From: Apium graveolens
Taxonomy: Eukaryota > Streptophyta > Magnoliopsida > Apiales > Apiaceae
Length of the DNA: 64,000 bases
Reading direction: 5' to 3'
Assembly (NCBI RefSeq): GCF_009905375.1
Contig: NW_027417593.1
Span: forward strand, 21,445-85,444
Numbering within the stretch: position 1 is the first letter of the stretch; each line of letters begins with the position of its first letter. The notes under the pieces are model-generated. The model did not search any database and was not told the origin of the DNA. It saw only the letters and a list, made by a program, of their open reading frames with translations. A program made the translations under genes and the position numbers. Positions 24,901 to 34,990 of the stretch are shown here, in pieces.

Positions 24901-25793
24901 TAATAGTTATTTTACAGCATGCAAATGTATGCCAAGGCAAAAAATTACTCCATAACGCGACTAACTTGGTTTCATTATGGTTTTGTTTCTTTTTTACTTC
25001 AGGCGGTTTCTCCTTGCAAGTCATGTTCAAGTAGATCCCTAATAAAACTCTGCTAAAATTTTCACCGTGAAAAAGACAATATGTACTCGACTATTTCTAT
25101 AAGAAACAGAAAACACACGATGCTCTAGTATTAACGCTAGTATTGCTTAGTTTATACTGCACGCTCCAAAACTCAAAGCATACTCCTCTGCCGGATAAAT
25201 GAGTCTCAGTTTGACTTGCGAAAGTCTGTAGATTCTCTAGCAATATATTTGGGGATTTTTCACATATTGCTAGTGAATTTCAGATTTCTTTTAGTCATAC
25301 AAAAGCTACAATGGATAGGAGTCCTAACAAAAAGCTGTTCTTAAATACTCTTGCACCCAATACCTCTTGGTGTAGAATGTAGAGGTATCTCACTCGCTCT
25401 TTTTACCGGATATCGAGACTTGTGCTCAATAAGACCACAATAGAGCATAGGAATAGACCTAATTCTAGGAATGCTCTAAGAACCTAGACTTTTATAGTTT
25501 TCAAAGGGGAACTATACAAATTAATTAAATCCATCTGCTTGACACCAACCGTGATATGAGAAGGAAGATTTGAACATTTTTTCGAAAAAATACAATGTAC
25601 AGTGCACTAAGATCGAGAAACTGATTTTACTCTACCATAGAGAAACATAACAAGTCAAGGAAAACAAACAGCACAACCTTACAATGTTCTACAACTCATC
25701 TCAAAAGGATGACATATTGATTTTACCAGAACCGGCATGTCACTAATCTCACATGACTCCAAACGCCAACCCTCTCTGTTTGTTTCAAGTGTT
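21961..25793. other. Long AT-rich spacer between the two bHLH units
   Basis: No gene or complete element recognised in 3.8 kb on either strand. A small diverged duplication links about 22567-22625 with 22998-23045 (ACTCCTTTTCTC[T/C]GCACACACATG). Confidence 0.5.
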
Positions 25794-25985
25794 CCATATG
25801 AGAAATTGACTTATCGATGTTTTCGATTGTGTTTCATATGAAAAATTGACTTGTCGATATTTCCGATTCTCTATATGAGGAATTGACTTATTGATATCTC
25901 TAATTCTCTACATGAAGAATTAACTTGTCGATATCTCAGTTCTCTACATGAAGATTGACTTGTCGATATCTCTTGATACTTCTCT
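25794..25985. repeat. Degenerate 36-40-bp tandem repeat
   Basis: About five units of the form TACATGAAGAATTGACTTGT-CGATATCTC-ATTCTC, loosely continued to about 26060 by CTTCTCGATATTACTTG motifs. Non-coding. Confidence 0.75.
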
Positions 25986-26633
25986 ACAAATCATTTTATA
26001 ACTTCTCGAAATACTTCTCGATATTACTTGATTTGTGACTTGACGATATCTGACTTGAAACATTTTTTATAAAACAACATTATTCAACGGCAAACTTCTA
26101 TATTTTTCTCTGAGACATAATCAGAATGATTTCTTACAGAGTTTATTCCTTAACTTGATGATTGTTCATAGAAAAAACTCTCGTCTAATTTACTTAACAT
26201 TTTTATAGACTCAAGAAATACAATTAGATTATCATATAACTAATCCGTAGAATTATCAAAATGACTTAATCTTATTATGTACAGACATATGTTGCACAAC
26301 AACCCGTATCACAGATACATTAATAGTTCACACAAAGTCCATTAAACTTTTTCCCTCTATTTCTTTTCCTTCATACGAAGGATGTTAATTATCAAAATAT
26401 AAACACAATACGTCGTTATAATTTAATGATTCTATTCATTAAATAGAATCATTAGCAAAAGTTATATTAATTTTTCTACAAGAACACTACTACTACTACT
26501 AGATCTCTTTCAAAGTGATAATGTTGGATAACACTAGCTAGCTTACACTGTATTTACACATGACTATGTTTCTGCAATATACTCGTGTATAGACTAGTAA
26601 TTATAATTCAATTGCTGAAACTCATAAAAGCAC

Positions 26634-27781
26634 TTATACATTTTTCTCGTAGAGTGCCATGATCTTCCCCTTCAGGGCCTCAAGCTCCAATCCGCATTTC
26701 CTTTGGGCCTGTTTATTTTTAAGCCGAATCAATAAATAATTTCGAATGAATATAAACAGAATACGGAATGCAGCTAAATTAATTAGATAATGCATATGCT
26801 CCGGTAGTTAAGGAAACCCAAGTGATTACTTATATGTTCTGATTCGAATAATTGAGTTTACATTTTTGGTTATCTATTATATATATAAAAAATGGCCGGT
26901 TCTCACTAATCATATCCTTTTGTATTCCAATTTTAGTTGGTGCAGAATAATACTAGTTAGAATATATGCAATAATGCAAGCATATATACAATTAATACCT
27001 GAAAATGCAAGCTGTGGAAGGCAATATCTCCAACAGATTGAAAAGAAGAAGCATTGAATAAGAAAAGACCATCACCGAGTTCTAGTTTATTTAGAGCCTC
27101 AGATAGTAGACCCTTGTCCGCTTTGAGTGAGGATATCTGAACTACAACTTCATTGCATCCAACTGGACTGATTGTTACTGAAGCTGATGAACTTGTTTCT
27201 TTTCTCTCCACTTTTCGTCTTTTTCCAACTTGATAGTCCGCGTTATCTTCTCGCTGCCTACACATTCTCGACGATAATTCTTCTTTCTTCTGAACCAAAC
27301 TCTCCACTTCATTTTTAAGTTCTGGTATGTATTTTACTACACATTCTACTGTTGCTGGGATACTTTGTTTTTTCTGTATATTACAACACGAAAAACGCCA
27401 AAAAACAGTAAACTATATATTCTATAGATGCCAGATAATGTCATGTAAATTACGACAGACACATATAAACATACATACCATTCGATCTGCATCCGGAAGG
27501 AGTGAAAAAAGAGAAGAATACAAGTTGTTAATCTTCTTTCGACGATCTCGTTCGCTTGCATTATGATTAAGTTTCTTAACTACTCCAGTGGTAATATCAA
27601 TGTCACCTCTGACAGTTGGTTCGAAATTCGTTGACTGAGGAGACGGAAGGGCCGAGAAGGAAGTTTCTATAGAATCGAGATTGGCAAAGAAACAATCGGT
27701 TTCATGGCTGATAAGGTTTGCATCATCAACTAAAGGCCAACCAAAGCTTGGAAAGAGAGGAGGAGGTGATAGTGTTAACAT
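26634..27781 (-). CDS. bHLH transcription factor, subgroup Ib (ORG2/bHLH38/39/100/101-like), copy 2
   Basis: Exons 27479-27781 (101 codons), 26999-27373 (125 codons) and 26634-26708 (24 codons plus TAA), phase 0, GT-AG, giving 250 aa. The start is [20 protein letters not shown]. The basic region [20 protein letters not shown] is identical to copy 1, and helix 2 begins [13 protein letters not shown]. The C-terminus is four residues shorter than copy 1 (ends EKNV). The first 60 residues between the N-terminal motif and the bHLH have diverged most. No disabling change is seen. The role should be as for copy 1: nuclear activator of iron-deficiency genes together with a FIT-type partner. Confidence 0.93.
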
Positions 27782-27872
27782 TTTAGGTAAAGAGTGTTAG
27801 GAAATAATATTAGCTTTTGAGTTGGAGGCTTAGAACATATGACATGATAACTAATTAGATCGAATGTGTGTG

Positions 27873-27880
27873 TATATATA
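27873..27880 (-). promoter_or_regulatory. TATA box of bHLH copy 2
   Basis: TATATATA about 95 bases upstream of the ATG, in line with the TATA at 11931-11936 of copy 1. Confidence 0.65.
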
Positions 27881-28495
27881 GAACCTAACGTGATTGCAGT
27901 CCTCATCAACATGTATTTTATAATATTATTAGAGCTAATTATAAAACTATATTTCATAGATTGGGGAGCAGTTGCTTGTCATTTGATAGTCTGTTTGTGA
28001 GCCAAAGTCGGGGAAGGGAGCACCAACATTAGGTCTTGACATGGACATGACTATTTTTTTTTGGCACCTAATTAGTCTATATTATTACACACTGAAGATT
28101 CATTTTGTTAGTTGCAAAACAGTTAATGATGTAGAAATTTCAAGAGTATTTTTTTTTGTTGGTTCCAGAATAAACTGTATGGTAGGCCAAGTGTGTATGT
28201 ATAAACATTGCTCAATTTTAAAATTTTAGTTATTGAATCATGATAAAATTCAATAAATAAACATAACATATATGGTCCGCCCTTTATAAATTAAACATTA
28301 TGGAACAACAACATTGCAATTTCAATATATTATTTTTTGATGAACAATTAAAACAAATAAATAGTTGATAAATAGTGTTTGTTTTTAACCGCAACAAAAG
28401 TTACTAAAATATAAGGGATACATGGGAGAACAATATGGGCATCTGTTCTGTTCACACTGGAGAAAATGAAGTTAGATGTTAAAAGCAATTAATAA

Positions 28496-28615
28496 ACAGA
28501 AAGGAGGAGGATGACAATGAACCTGTGGCATCCACGAGCTTGTGTGATGCTTACCCGCTCTAGCTCGAGCAACTATTGATCTGTCACACCCTTCCACACT
28601 TTATCCATACTGTAT
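28496..28615 (-). promoter_or_regulatory. Conserved upstream block of bHLH copy 2
   Basis: Matches 12731-12850 in order (GTGGCAT, ATGCTTAC, GCTCGAGCAA, CCACACTTTATCCATAC). Where copy 1 has the CACGTG G-box this copy reads GTCACACCC, so the box is absent. Confidence 0.6.
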
Positions 28616-28760
28616 AAACAATTTCTTTATACCTCCAGCAATTATAAATATTAGAGTGCTCTGACTTACATTAGTAGTTTAAACTACCTTAGCAACTACA
28701 CTACAAGTCATGATGCCTGTATTAAACTATAAAGATGATGAGCCGGACAACAGGCCACCA

Positions 28761-29260
28761 GGAAGGGAAATTAATACTGTGATACAAGGAGCTGAGGTAT
28801 TCAGATGCAGATCATCTTACTATTCTTTTGTGTGAACTTGTAATACATGATCTATTTTATCAAAATCTTAATATGATTTAGCTATGTGTTAACCGAATAA
28901 TATTACATTTTGCCATTTGTTACTCGAAGACACCTATATGCATATAGTAACCAACTGTTAAATTATTCATTTTCTTTTGCTAGTAAATATAAAGTTACTA
29001 TGTACCAAATTCTTAAAAGAATATAAATACATATATTATTATTAGATCATATTAGAACATCTCCACCCATAATAATAAAAGTTATATATAGTTAAAATAT
29101 GATAAAATAATTATTAATTTTATCTAAGAGGAAGGTTGCGTATTCCCATATAATATTATGTATAATTATAATATAGAAAAATTATATTTAAGAGATTAGT
29201 AGTTTAACAAATATAATCAACTAAATATAACTATTTATATTTTTTGCTAAGAAAAATATG
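28761..29260. other. AT-rich intergenic sequence
   Basis: No gene or element recognised. Confidence 0.5.
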
Positions 29261-29268
29261 ATTAGAGT

Positions 29269-29800
29269 TAGAGCTGTGGGCAATTTGGTACACGACACGA
29301 AAAATACGGATATGAGTTTTAATTTTTGGTACACGAAACACGAATATACACGAACACGAAATTACACGATAGATTTAGTGTCGGATATGGGTTTCAATTT
29401 AGGTACACGAAAGTACACGAAATTACACAAGATAAATATATTTATAAATTAATATATATAACACATACATATATATAATATAAATAAAATATAAATATTT
29501 ACAAGTTTTTATAAAATACTATGTAAAAAATATATATTTATATATACACTCTCCATATTTCATTAAATTATACATTAAAATAGATTTTTTATATATTATA
29601 TGTATATATATTATATTATTTTTTATTTAATATACACGAAAAGTACACGGAAAGTACACGACACGATTCGAATTGGATATAGGTTTCACATATGGTTACA
29701 CAAAATCATTTCGGGTCGAATATGAGTTTCATGTTTACATACATGAAACACGAAATTACACGATACGAAAGTACACGACACAACTTGATTGCCCCCTCTA
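29269..29800. mobile_element. hAT-type MITE
   Basis: 532 bp flanked by the exact 8-bp duplication ATTAGAGT (29261-29268 and 29801-29808). The ends are imperfect inverted repeats, TAGAGCTGTGGGCAA on the left and TAGAGGGGGCAAT on the right complement. Both subterminal parts are full of TACACGA/ACACGAAA motifs. No coding capacity. Confidence 0.85.
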
Positions 29801-30004
29801 ATTAGAGTGCATCAATTTTTAAGTATTGTTTAAGCAATGACACTACATACATAGATGATATCCAAATAATTTAATTAAACGTTTTGTTACTCTTATAATT
29901 TGACATGGTTCATTTAATAAGAATTGAAAAACTAAATGTCATTAGTTATGGTAATGCGATTATATATAACAAAATTATAATTTAAACAAATATAACATAA
30001 ATAC

Positions 30005-30442
30005 CTGATAAAAAAATATAGGGCTTTTTTGAAAAATACCCAAGACTAAAAATATTTTTACAAAAATACTGTCACTTTTCTAAAAAAAATTACAAAAATA
30101 CTTTTTAAGGTCGCTTTTGGTTGTTGCCCCTGCGGGGCCCACTGCCACATCAGCAGCCACACATCCTGCCCAGTTAGCTGCCCAGTCAGCTGCCACGTCA
30201 GCATTGGGTTGGACCCAATTGCCATGTCAGCTATCACGTCAGCGTTGGGTGGGACCCACTTGCCACGTCAGCTGTCACGTCGGCATTGGTACATTCAGTG
30301 CACAGTCAACATAATATAATTATTAAATAATCAAAATAGTATATTTGCAATTAAAATAGTATATTTGCAATAAATTTGAAAAGATAGTATTTTTGCAAAA
30401 AAACATAGAAATGTTAGTATTTTTGGTAAATTCTCAAAAATA
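30005..30442. mobile_element. GC-rich short insert, probably a MITE
   Basis: Flanked by a 14-bp direct repeat TATAACATAAATAC (29991-30004 and 30443-30456). The ends are AT-rich with ACAAAAATACT on the left and AGTATTTTTG on the right, which are inversely related. The middle (30110-30300) is GC-rich and repeats TGCCACGTCAGC-like units. The exact element borders and superfamily are uncertain (Mutator-like by style). Confidence 0.55.
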
Positions 30443-30467
30443 TATAACATAAATACAATTTTTAAGA

Positions 30468-30595
30468 TGTTATGGATTGTAGAAAAATTATAAAATCATA
30501 TTTTATGATTTATATATCTGTGTGCCTTCCCTCTTTAGGGTTATCAGATATAGAAAACGATCCCCAATCAATCTGAAAACGATCCCCAATCAATC
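30468..30595 (+). repeat. Left 128-bp terminal repeat of the pararetrovirus
   Basis: Differs from 38955-39082 at three positions, all transitions. It ends in two tandem copies of a 22-bp unit (GAAAACGATCCCCAATCAAT plus CT), the last T being the first base of the primer site. Confidence 0.93.
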
Positions 30596-30607
30596 TGGTA
30601 TCAGAGC
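30596..30607 (+). other. Primer binding site of the pararetrovirus
   Basis: TGGTATCAGAGC, complementary to the 3' end of plant initiator tRNA-Met. In caulimovirids this is the start of minus-strand DNA and the numbering origin. Confidence 0.92.
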
Positions 30608-31033
30608 TAGAAAATAGGCCGAGAGGATAAATAGAAAAAACATAATAAATAATCATAGCAAATAGTAGAAAGCATGAAAAATAGTAAAATTTACTGTAGC
30701 AAATAGTAGGGAGCATTAAAAGTTAAGTGGAGTAAAGTTCAAAATTTCGGAATGAATAGTAACCAATGAATAGTAACCGATAAATAGTGAAAATTGAATA
30801 GTAATTATGAATATGAATAGTAAAAAATGAAATCTTAATATTAAAATTTGAAAATTAAATGAGACCCCAGCAAAATTACTAAGAGATAATAATAAAAGTT
30901 ATAAATCTAAAATAATAACAAATCTATTAATTTATTTTATAGTAGAAAATAAAGAAACAAAACAAATGTGTAAAAAAAATCTATATAAACAGCTAATATA
31001 TTTATATAAATAAAATAAATAAATATTTGATTA
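30608..31033 (+). other. Leader downstream of the primer site
   Basis: No frame of note. AATAGTA occurs repeatedly (about 30660-30830), giving a short irregular repeat. Confidence 0.6.
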
Positions 31034-31354
31034 ATGGAAGATTATAAGTTAAAAAGTATTAAAATGATAGCAGATAAAAACTTTACTTTTAATAAAGATA
31101 TAAATCAACATATTGAAAGTTGTAAAATAAGCATGCAAATAATAAATAAAAAATTAGATATTATAGCTAGGTTACGAATAATGATGGAAGAAAGAGATGA
31201 AAAAATTAGAAGACTTGAAGAAGAAAATCTTTTAATAAAACGAGAAAAATTTATTAAAGAAACTAATTTAGAAATTCAAATAAAAGACTTAAAAGAAGTA
31301 TTAACTGAACAATATAAATTAATAAATGATTTAAGGCAAAAAATTAAAAAATGA
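31034..31354 (+). CDS. Pararetrovirus small frame A (106 aa, coiled coil)
   Basis: An open frame rich in Lys, Glu and Ile with a long heptad pattern (residues about 45-105). Its TGA overlaps the next ATG as ATGA at 31351-31354, an arrangement known from badna- and tungroviruses. Small coiled-coil proteins of caulimovirids can be virion-associated; the role here is not known. It is intact, but whether it is expressed is unknown. Confidence 0.55.
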   Translation: MEDYKLKSIKMIADKNFTFNKDINQHIESCKISMQIINKKLDIIARLRIMMEERDEKIRRLEEENLLIKREKFIKETNLEIQIKDLKEVLTEQYKLINDLRQKIKK

Positions 31355-31608
31355 ATTGGATAGATCCAAATGCAATTACTAGAAATAATAGAAAAATAAA
31401 ACTCTTAATTAAAAATCAAGAAAAATTAGAAATAGAACTAGATAAATTGCATGAAAGAAAAAATAAAATTGATTGGACAACAGAAAATAGGGATGAAATA
31501 ATAAGATGTTATCAACAACTTGGAAATATGATAATAACATTTAGAAATAATAAACTAAGAATACAAGGACTTACGAGAATAATTTTATCAAGTAATATAA
31601 CTGGATAA
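31351..31608 (+). CDS. Pararetrovirus small frame B (85 aa)
   Basis: Begins in the ATGA overlap with frame A. Starts MNWIDPNAITRNNRKIK and is basic and helical. Not recognised. It ends 17 bases before the movement protein start. Confidence 0.5.
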   Translation: MNWIDPNAITRNNRKIKLLIKNQEKLEIELDKLHERKNKIDWTTENRDEIIRCYQQLGNMIITFRNNKLRIQGLTRIILSSNITG

Positions 31609-31625
31609 TAATACAGATCGAAAAA

Positions 31626-32914
31626 ATGTCATTAGAAAAATCAAGTGAAAAACAAGATGTATATTATCAAATGGATGAATACTAAGAAGGAACATCATAA
31701 ACTCTAAGTTTTAAACCACACATATATAATCAAATTCAAAGTGAAACAGAAGAACTAACAATAAAAAAGATATTCAAAACTTCATATTTTGAAAGAAATA
31801 AAGAAGTTAGATATATAGCTCAAAACATGAAAATATAATAGATATAGATACGATAAATGGAAAAGCAAAAATAAATTTAATAACAGAAGGTTTGATAAAA
31901 AGAGAACTATCCAAATTAAAACAAAAGAAAGCACATAAACTAAAAAATATTTATTTTGGAGCAATAGAATTTACAATAAAAGCATATTTTCAGAAAAATA
32001 TTGATACTCCTATACAGATATATGTACTAGATGATAGAATAATAGGAAATATACAAGATTCATTAATAGTAGTAGTAAAAGAAAACTTGATATATCAGAA
32101 ATTAAAATTTATAATACAACCTGATTTTAGCATATCATTAAGAGATGAAAATAAAGAAAGATCTTTAACATTATATTATAAATTAGATGGAATAAAAATA
32201 CAAAAGGGCAGTAAAGTAATTAGTATAGAAACTAAAATAGTTTATGCTATGACTGGAAACCATCATATAAAGAAACAAACGAAATTAGGAATAATAGTAC
32301 CAAAATTATACAATGATATATTAGAAAAAATTGAACATAAAGAAGAATCTTAAATAACAATCCCAGAAGAATTTACAATAGACTTTAGTAATAGACAAAT
32401 AATTTCAACACAAAGAATTAAACCAATATTGGAAGGATCTAGATTAAGTTTTAGAAGAGAACAAAACCCTATAAAATTAGTTAGATCAATGAGTATGACC
32501 AGTAGAAAATTAGATTTAATAAAATTACCGTGTTATGAATCAGATAAATTAAGAATAAAAACAATAATATTTAATGGAATATTTGCCAAAGAAGTCATAA
32601 CAGAAATAAATACTGGAGCAACAAAAAGTCAAATACATATAACTGAAGTCGACTCAAACAAATGTGAGGAAATAGAACCTCAAATAATAACTGAACCAAA
32701 TAGTTCGAGAGAAATAATAATAACAAAATGTATAAAATTAAGATTAAAAATTTTAGACTTAAAATATAATATAAGTCTAGGAGTGATAGAAAATGACGTT
32801 AGTTATCAGCTTTTATTAGGAATGGATTTCTTAAATGAAATAAAATATAATATAACGAATGAAGGAATAGAAATAAATGATCAGAATAAATTAAGATTTA
32901 TAGACAGAATATGA
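31626..32914 (+). pseudogene. Pararetrovirus movement protein joined to a retropepsin-like domain, broken
   Basis: The N-terminal part (31626 to about 31830) has stops near 31683 and 31698, then a frame change. From about 31833 to 32353 the 30K movement-protein core is clear (KNIYFGAIEFTIKAYF, then a D-containing stretch and QPDFSISLRD). After a TAA at 32351-32353 the same frame runs on to 32914 with a retropepsin-like fold: NTGATKSQIH in the place of the active-site loop and LLLGMDFLN in the place of the second conserved motif. Asn occupies the catalytic Asp position. Movement proteins form tubules through plasmodesmata. Confidence 0.8.
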
Positions 32915-33135
32915 ACCCTGAAAAGGAGATAAACGAGAAGAAAGATGAAATAGAAACTATTAATAAGATAATAAAAGAAACATTAATTATGTCTCAAGAA
33001 AAAGAACTACAATACTTAAAGGAAAAAGAAAAACTAGAGGAAGAAGTAAAAGAATTAGAGAAAATAAAAGGTAAGAAAAGAAAAACATGGATAATTGAAG
33101 GAGAATGGAGAAAACGAGATTATAAATATGAATAA
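32911..33135 (+). CDS. Pararetrovirus small frame C (74 aa, coiled coil)
   Basis: The ATG overlaps the previous TGA (ATGA, 32911-32914). It is very rich in Glu and Lys with heptads over nearly its whole length. By position it could be the counterpart of the insect-transmission or virion-associated gene, but there is no sequence evidence for either. Confidence 0.45.
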   Translation: MNPEKEINEKKDEIETINKIIKETLIMSQEKELQYLKEKEKLEEEVKELEKIKGKKRKTWIIEGEWRKRDYKYE

Positions 33136-33409
33136 TACTGAAAACCAAATAAAAGATATTTGGAACGAAATATTTATAAAAGAAAGTTTAAACGTTATAT
33201 TGAAAAAGATGGAAGAAAATCAAGAAATTAATAGAAAAATAATTAAGGAAGAAATAACAGCATTATGGAATATGTCAGAAATCTCAATCTTTAAACAAAT
33301 ATTAGATAAGTTAACCTTAATTCAAAATAGTTTAGAGCAGAATAAAGAAAAGAAAATAATTAAAGACGAAACAGAAGAACCAGAAATAGTACCTATAACA
33401 GTAATATGA
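33128..33409 (+). CDS. Pararetrovirus small frame D (93 aa)
   Basis: The most likely ATG is at 33128, overlapping the end of frame C. It ends TGA at 33407-33409. The same frame continues open to about 33524 with a basic segment (KPKMTIGVKRAINGLAE), so the TGA may be a disabling change in a longer virion-associated protein whose basic tail would bind DNA. Confidence 0.45.
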   Translation: MNNTENQIKDIWNEIFIKESLNVILKKMEENQEINRKIIKEEITALWNMSEISIFKQILDKLTLIQNSLEQNKEKKIIKDETEEPEIVPITVI

Positions 33410-33527
33410 AGAACTAAAGAACCCATATTAATGGATATAAGCAAATCGAAACCTAAAATGACTATAGGGGTTAAAAGAGCAATAAATGGTTTAGCAGAAC
33501 TTCATAAATCAGGAAAATTCTAGAAAA

Positions 33528-33872
33528 ATGTCTATAACAGAACATAGTGCGATAACATTCCTTAAAAAACATGGAAAAGAGTTAATGGAAAAAGAAGGAC
33601 AAAAATATGAACCTATAAAACAAGAAATGAGAAAAGATGAATTAGAAGAATTAAGAAAAGAAAATGCTAAATTAAAAACTAAAACCAATATAGAATGGTT
33701 AGATAAATATAAATTTTATAAAAGAAAATATAAAACCCAAAAGAAAGAATTAAAAGAAACAAAGTTAGAAGTAATAAATGTATTAAAAGAAATAGATAAT
33801 TTAAAAAATGAGATAAATCAATTAAAGATAGAATTAAAAGGAAATGAAATTATTAAGTCTAGATTTAGATAA
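33528..33872 (+). CDS. Pararetrovirus small frame E (114 aa, coiled coil)
   Basis: Starts MSITEHSAITFLKKHGKEL. The second half is a long Lys/Glu coiled coil. It overlaps the first codons of the coat-protein frame by 29 bases. It could be a separate protein or the displaced N-terminus of the coat protein. Confidence 0.45.
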   Translation: MSITEHSAITFLKKHGKELMEKEGQKYEPIKQEMRKDELEELRKENAKLKTKTNIEWLDKYKFYKRKYKTQKKELKETKLEVINVLKEIDNLKNEINQLKIELKGNEIIKSRFR

Positions 33873-34984
33873 TGTCTACGACGATCAAGAAATAAGTAGA
33901 AGAATAAAAGATTGGAATTTAGGGTTGTATATAGCCTTAATGAATTCAAAAAATATAGAAGATCTGGATTATGTTTTTGAACTAATATCAAAAATAATTG
34001 TAGGAAAAGCAGCATTTTGGTTAGAAAATATTATTTATGAATTAAAAGGACAAGTAAGAACGTATGCTAGAAGCCGGAAAGATACGTTAAACGTATTTGA
34101 TATATTATTAAAAAGAGAATTTCTAGGAGAAAGATGGTTTGTAGCTCAAGAAAATATAACAGTAGAAAGAAAATTAGAAATAACAATGTATCTAAATAAT
34201 ATGAAATGTTGTAGGATTAGTAAATTACCAGAATATACTATAAGTTTTACTAAATTCTTTTATGAAGCTAACCCAATGAAAGCTTAGTATATCAACAATT
34301 GTATTATGATCATTTACCTTTACCTTATAATAACTAAAGAATATAATAATCCAGAACCTAAGGAAAATACATTAGGAGAAAGAATTAGATTATTAAGAGC
34401 ATATTTAACTCGAAAATATGAGGAATATAGAATTCAACAGAGAATTAAAAAGGATAAAAAACAAGGATTAAGAGAAATCTGTAATTTCACAGAGAAAAAA
34501 TTAATATTTGGACGTGATAATCAAAATTATAAAACTAGAAAGAAATATAGGAAATATAGAAAAACAAATTATAATAATCAAAATGAATATTATAAAAAAC
34601 AAAATAAAACCTATAGACCTTATAGACCATTTAATCGAAAATTTAAAAGAAGAAAATTTAAAAAATATAGAAATACTCCTGAAAATAGAAAGAGATTTAG
34701 ATATAAGAGAAAGTTTAGAAAAAAAAAATAAAACGAAAATAGCAGATTGTAAATGTTGGAATTGTAATGAAAAAGGACATTATGCAAATAAGTGTCCTAA
34801 ATTACAACAAAAGGGAGTAAAATACATTGATACTACCGAATTAATAATGAAATTAGAATACATAAGAGAAGATAATAATAACTGGTATGATGAAGGAGTA
34901 TTCTATATAAGTGAAATAGAACAAGAAGAAATAAATTATATAAATGAAAATGAAAGTAATGATGAAAGTTTAATTACTGAATAG
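33844..34984 (+). pseudogene. Pararetrovirus coat protein, broken
   Basis: 33844-34287 holds the helical core and stops at TAG 34285-34287. The frame reopens to 34731 with TLGERIRLLRAYL and a very basic Arg/Lys/Tyr region. The CCHC zinc knuckle (CWNCNEKGHYANKC) lies in another frame (within 34508-34984), so there is a shift near the A-run at 34718-34727. Core, basic region, CCHC and acidic end is the known order in caulimovirid coat proteins, which package the DNA. Confidence 0.82.
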
Positions 34985-34990
34985 AATAAA

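Larger units (their letters stand above)
26350..28760. repeat. Duplicated unit B containing bHLH copy 2
   Basis: Partner of 10410-13010 in the same orientation. Similarity covers the 3' flank, all exons and introns, the TATA region, the distal upstream block and GATGATGAGCCGGACAAC near 28733. Confidence 0.8.

Noticed and set aside
30117..30314. Ala/Pro-rich frame of 65 codons
   Set aside because: It follows from the GC-rich repeats of the insert at 30005-30442; no coding signal besides being open.
31782..34015. Leu/Phe-rich membrane-like frames on the minus strand of the viral region
   Set aside because: They are antisense to Lys/Asn/Ile-rich viral proteins; the hydrophobicity is an effect of AT-rich codons.
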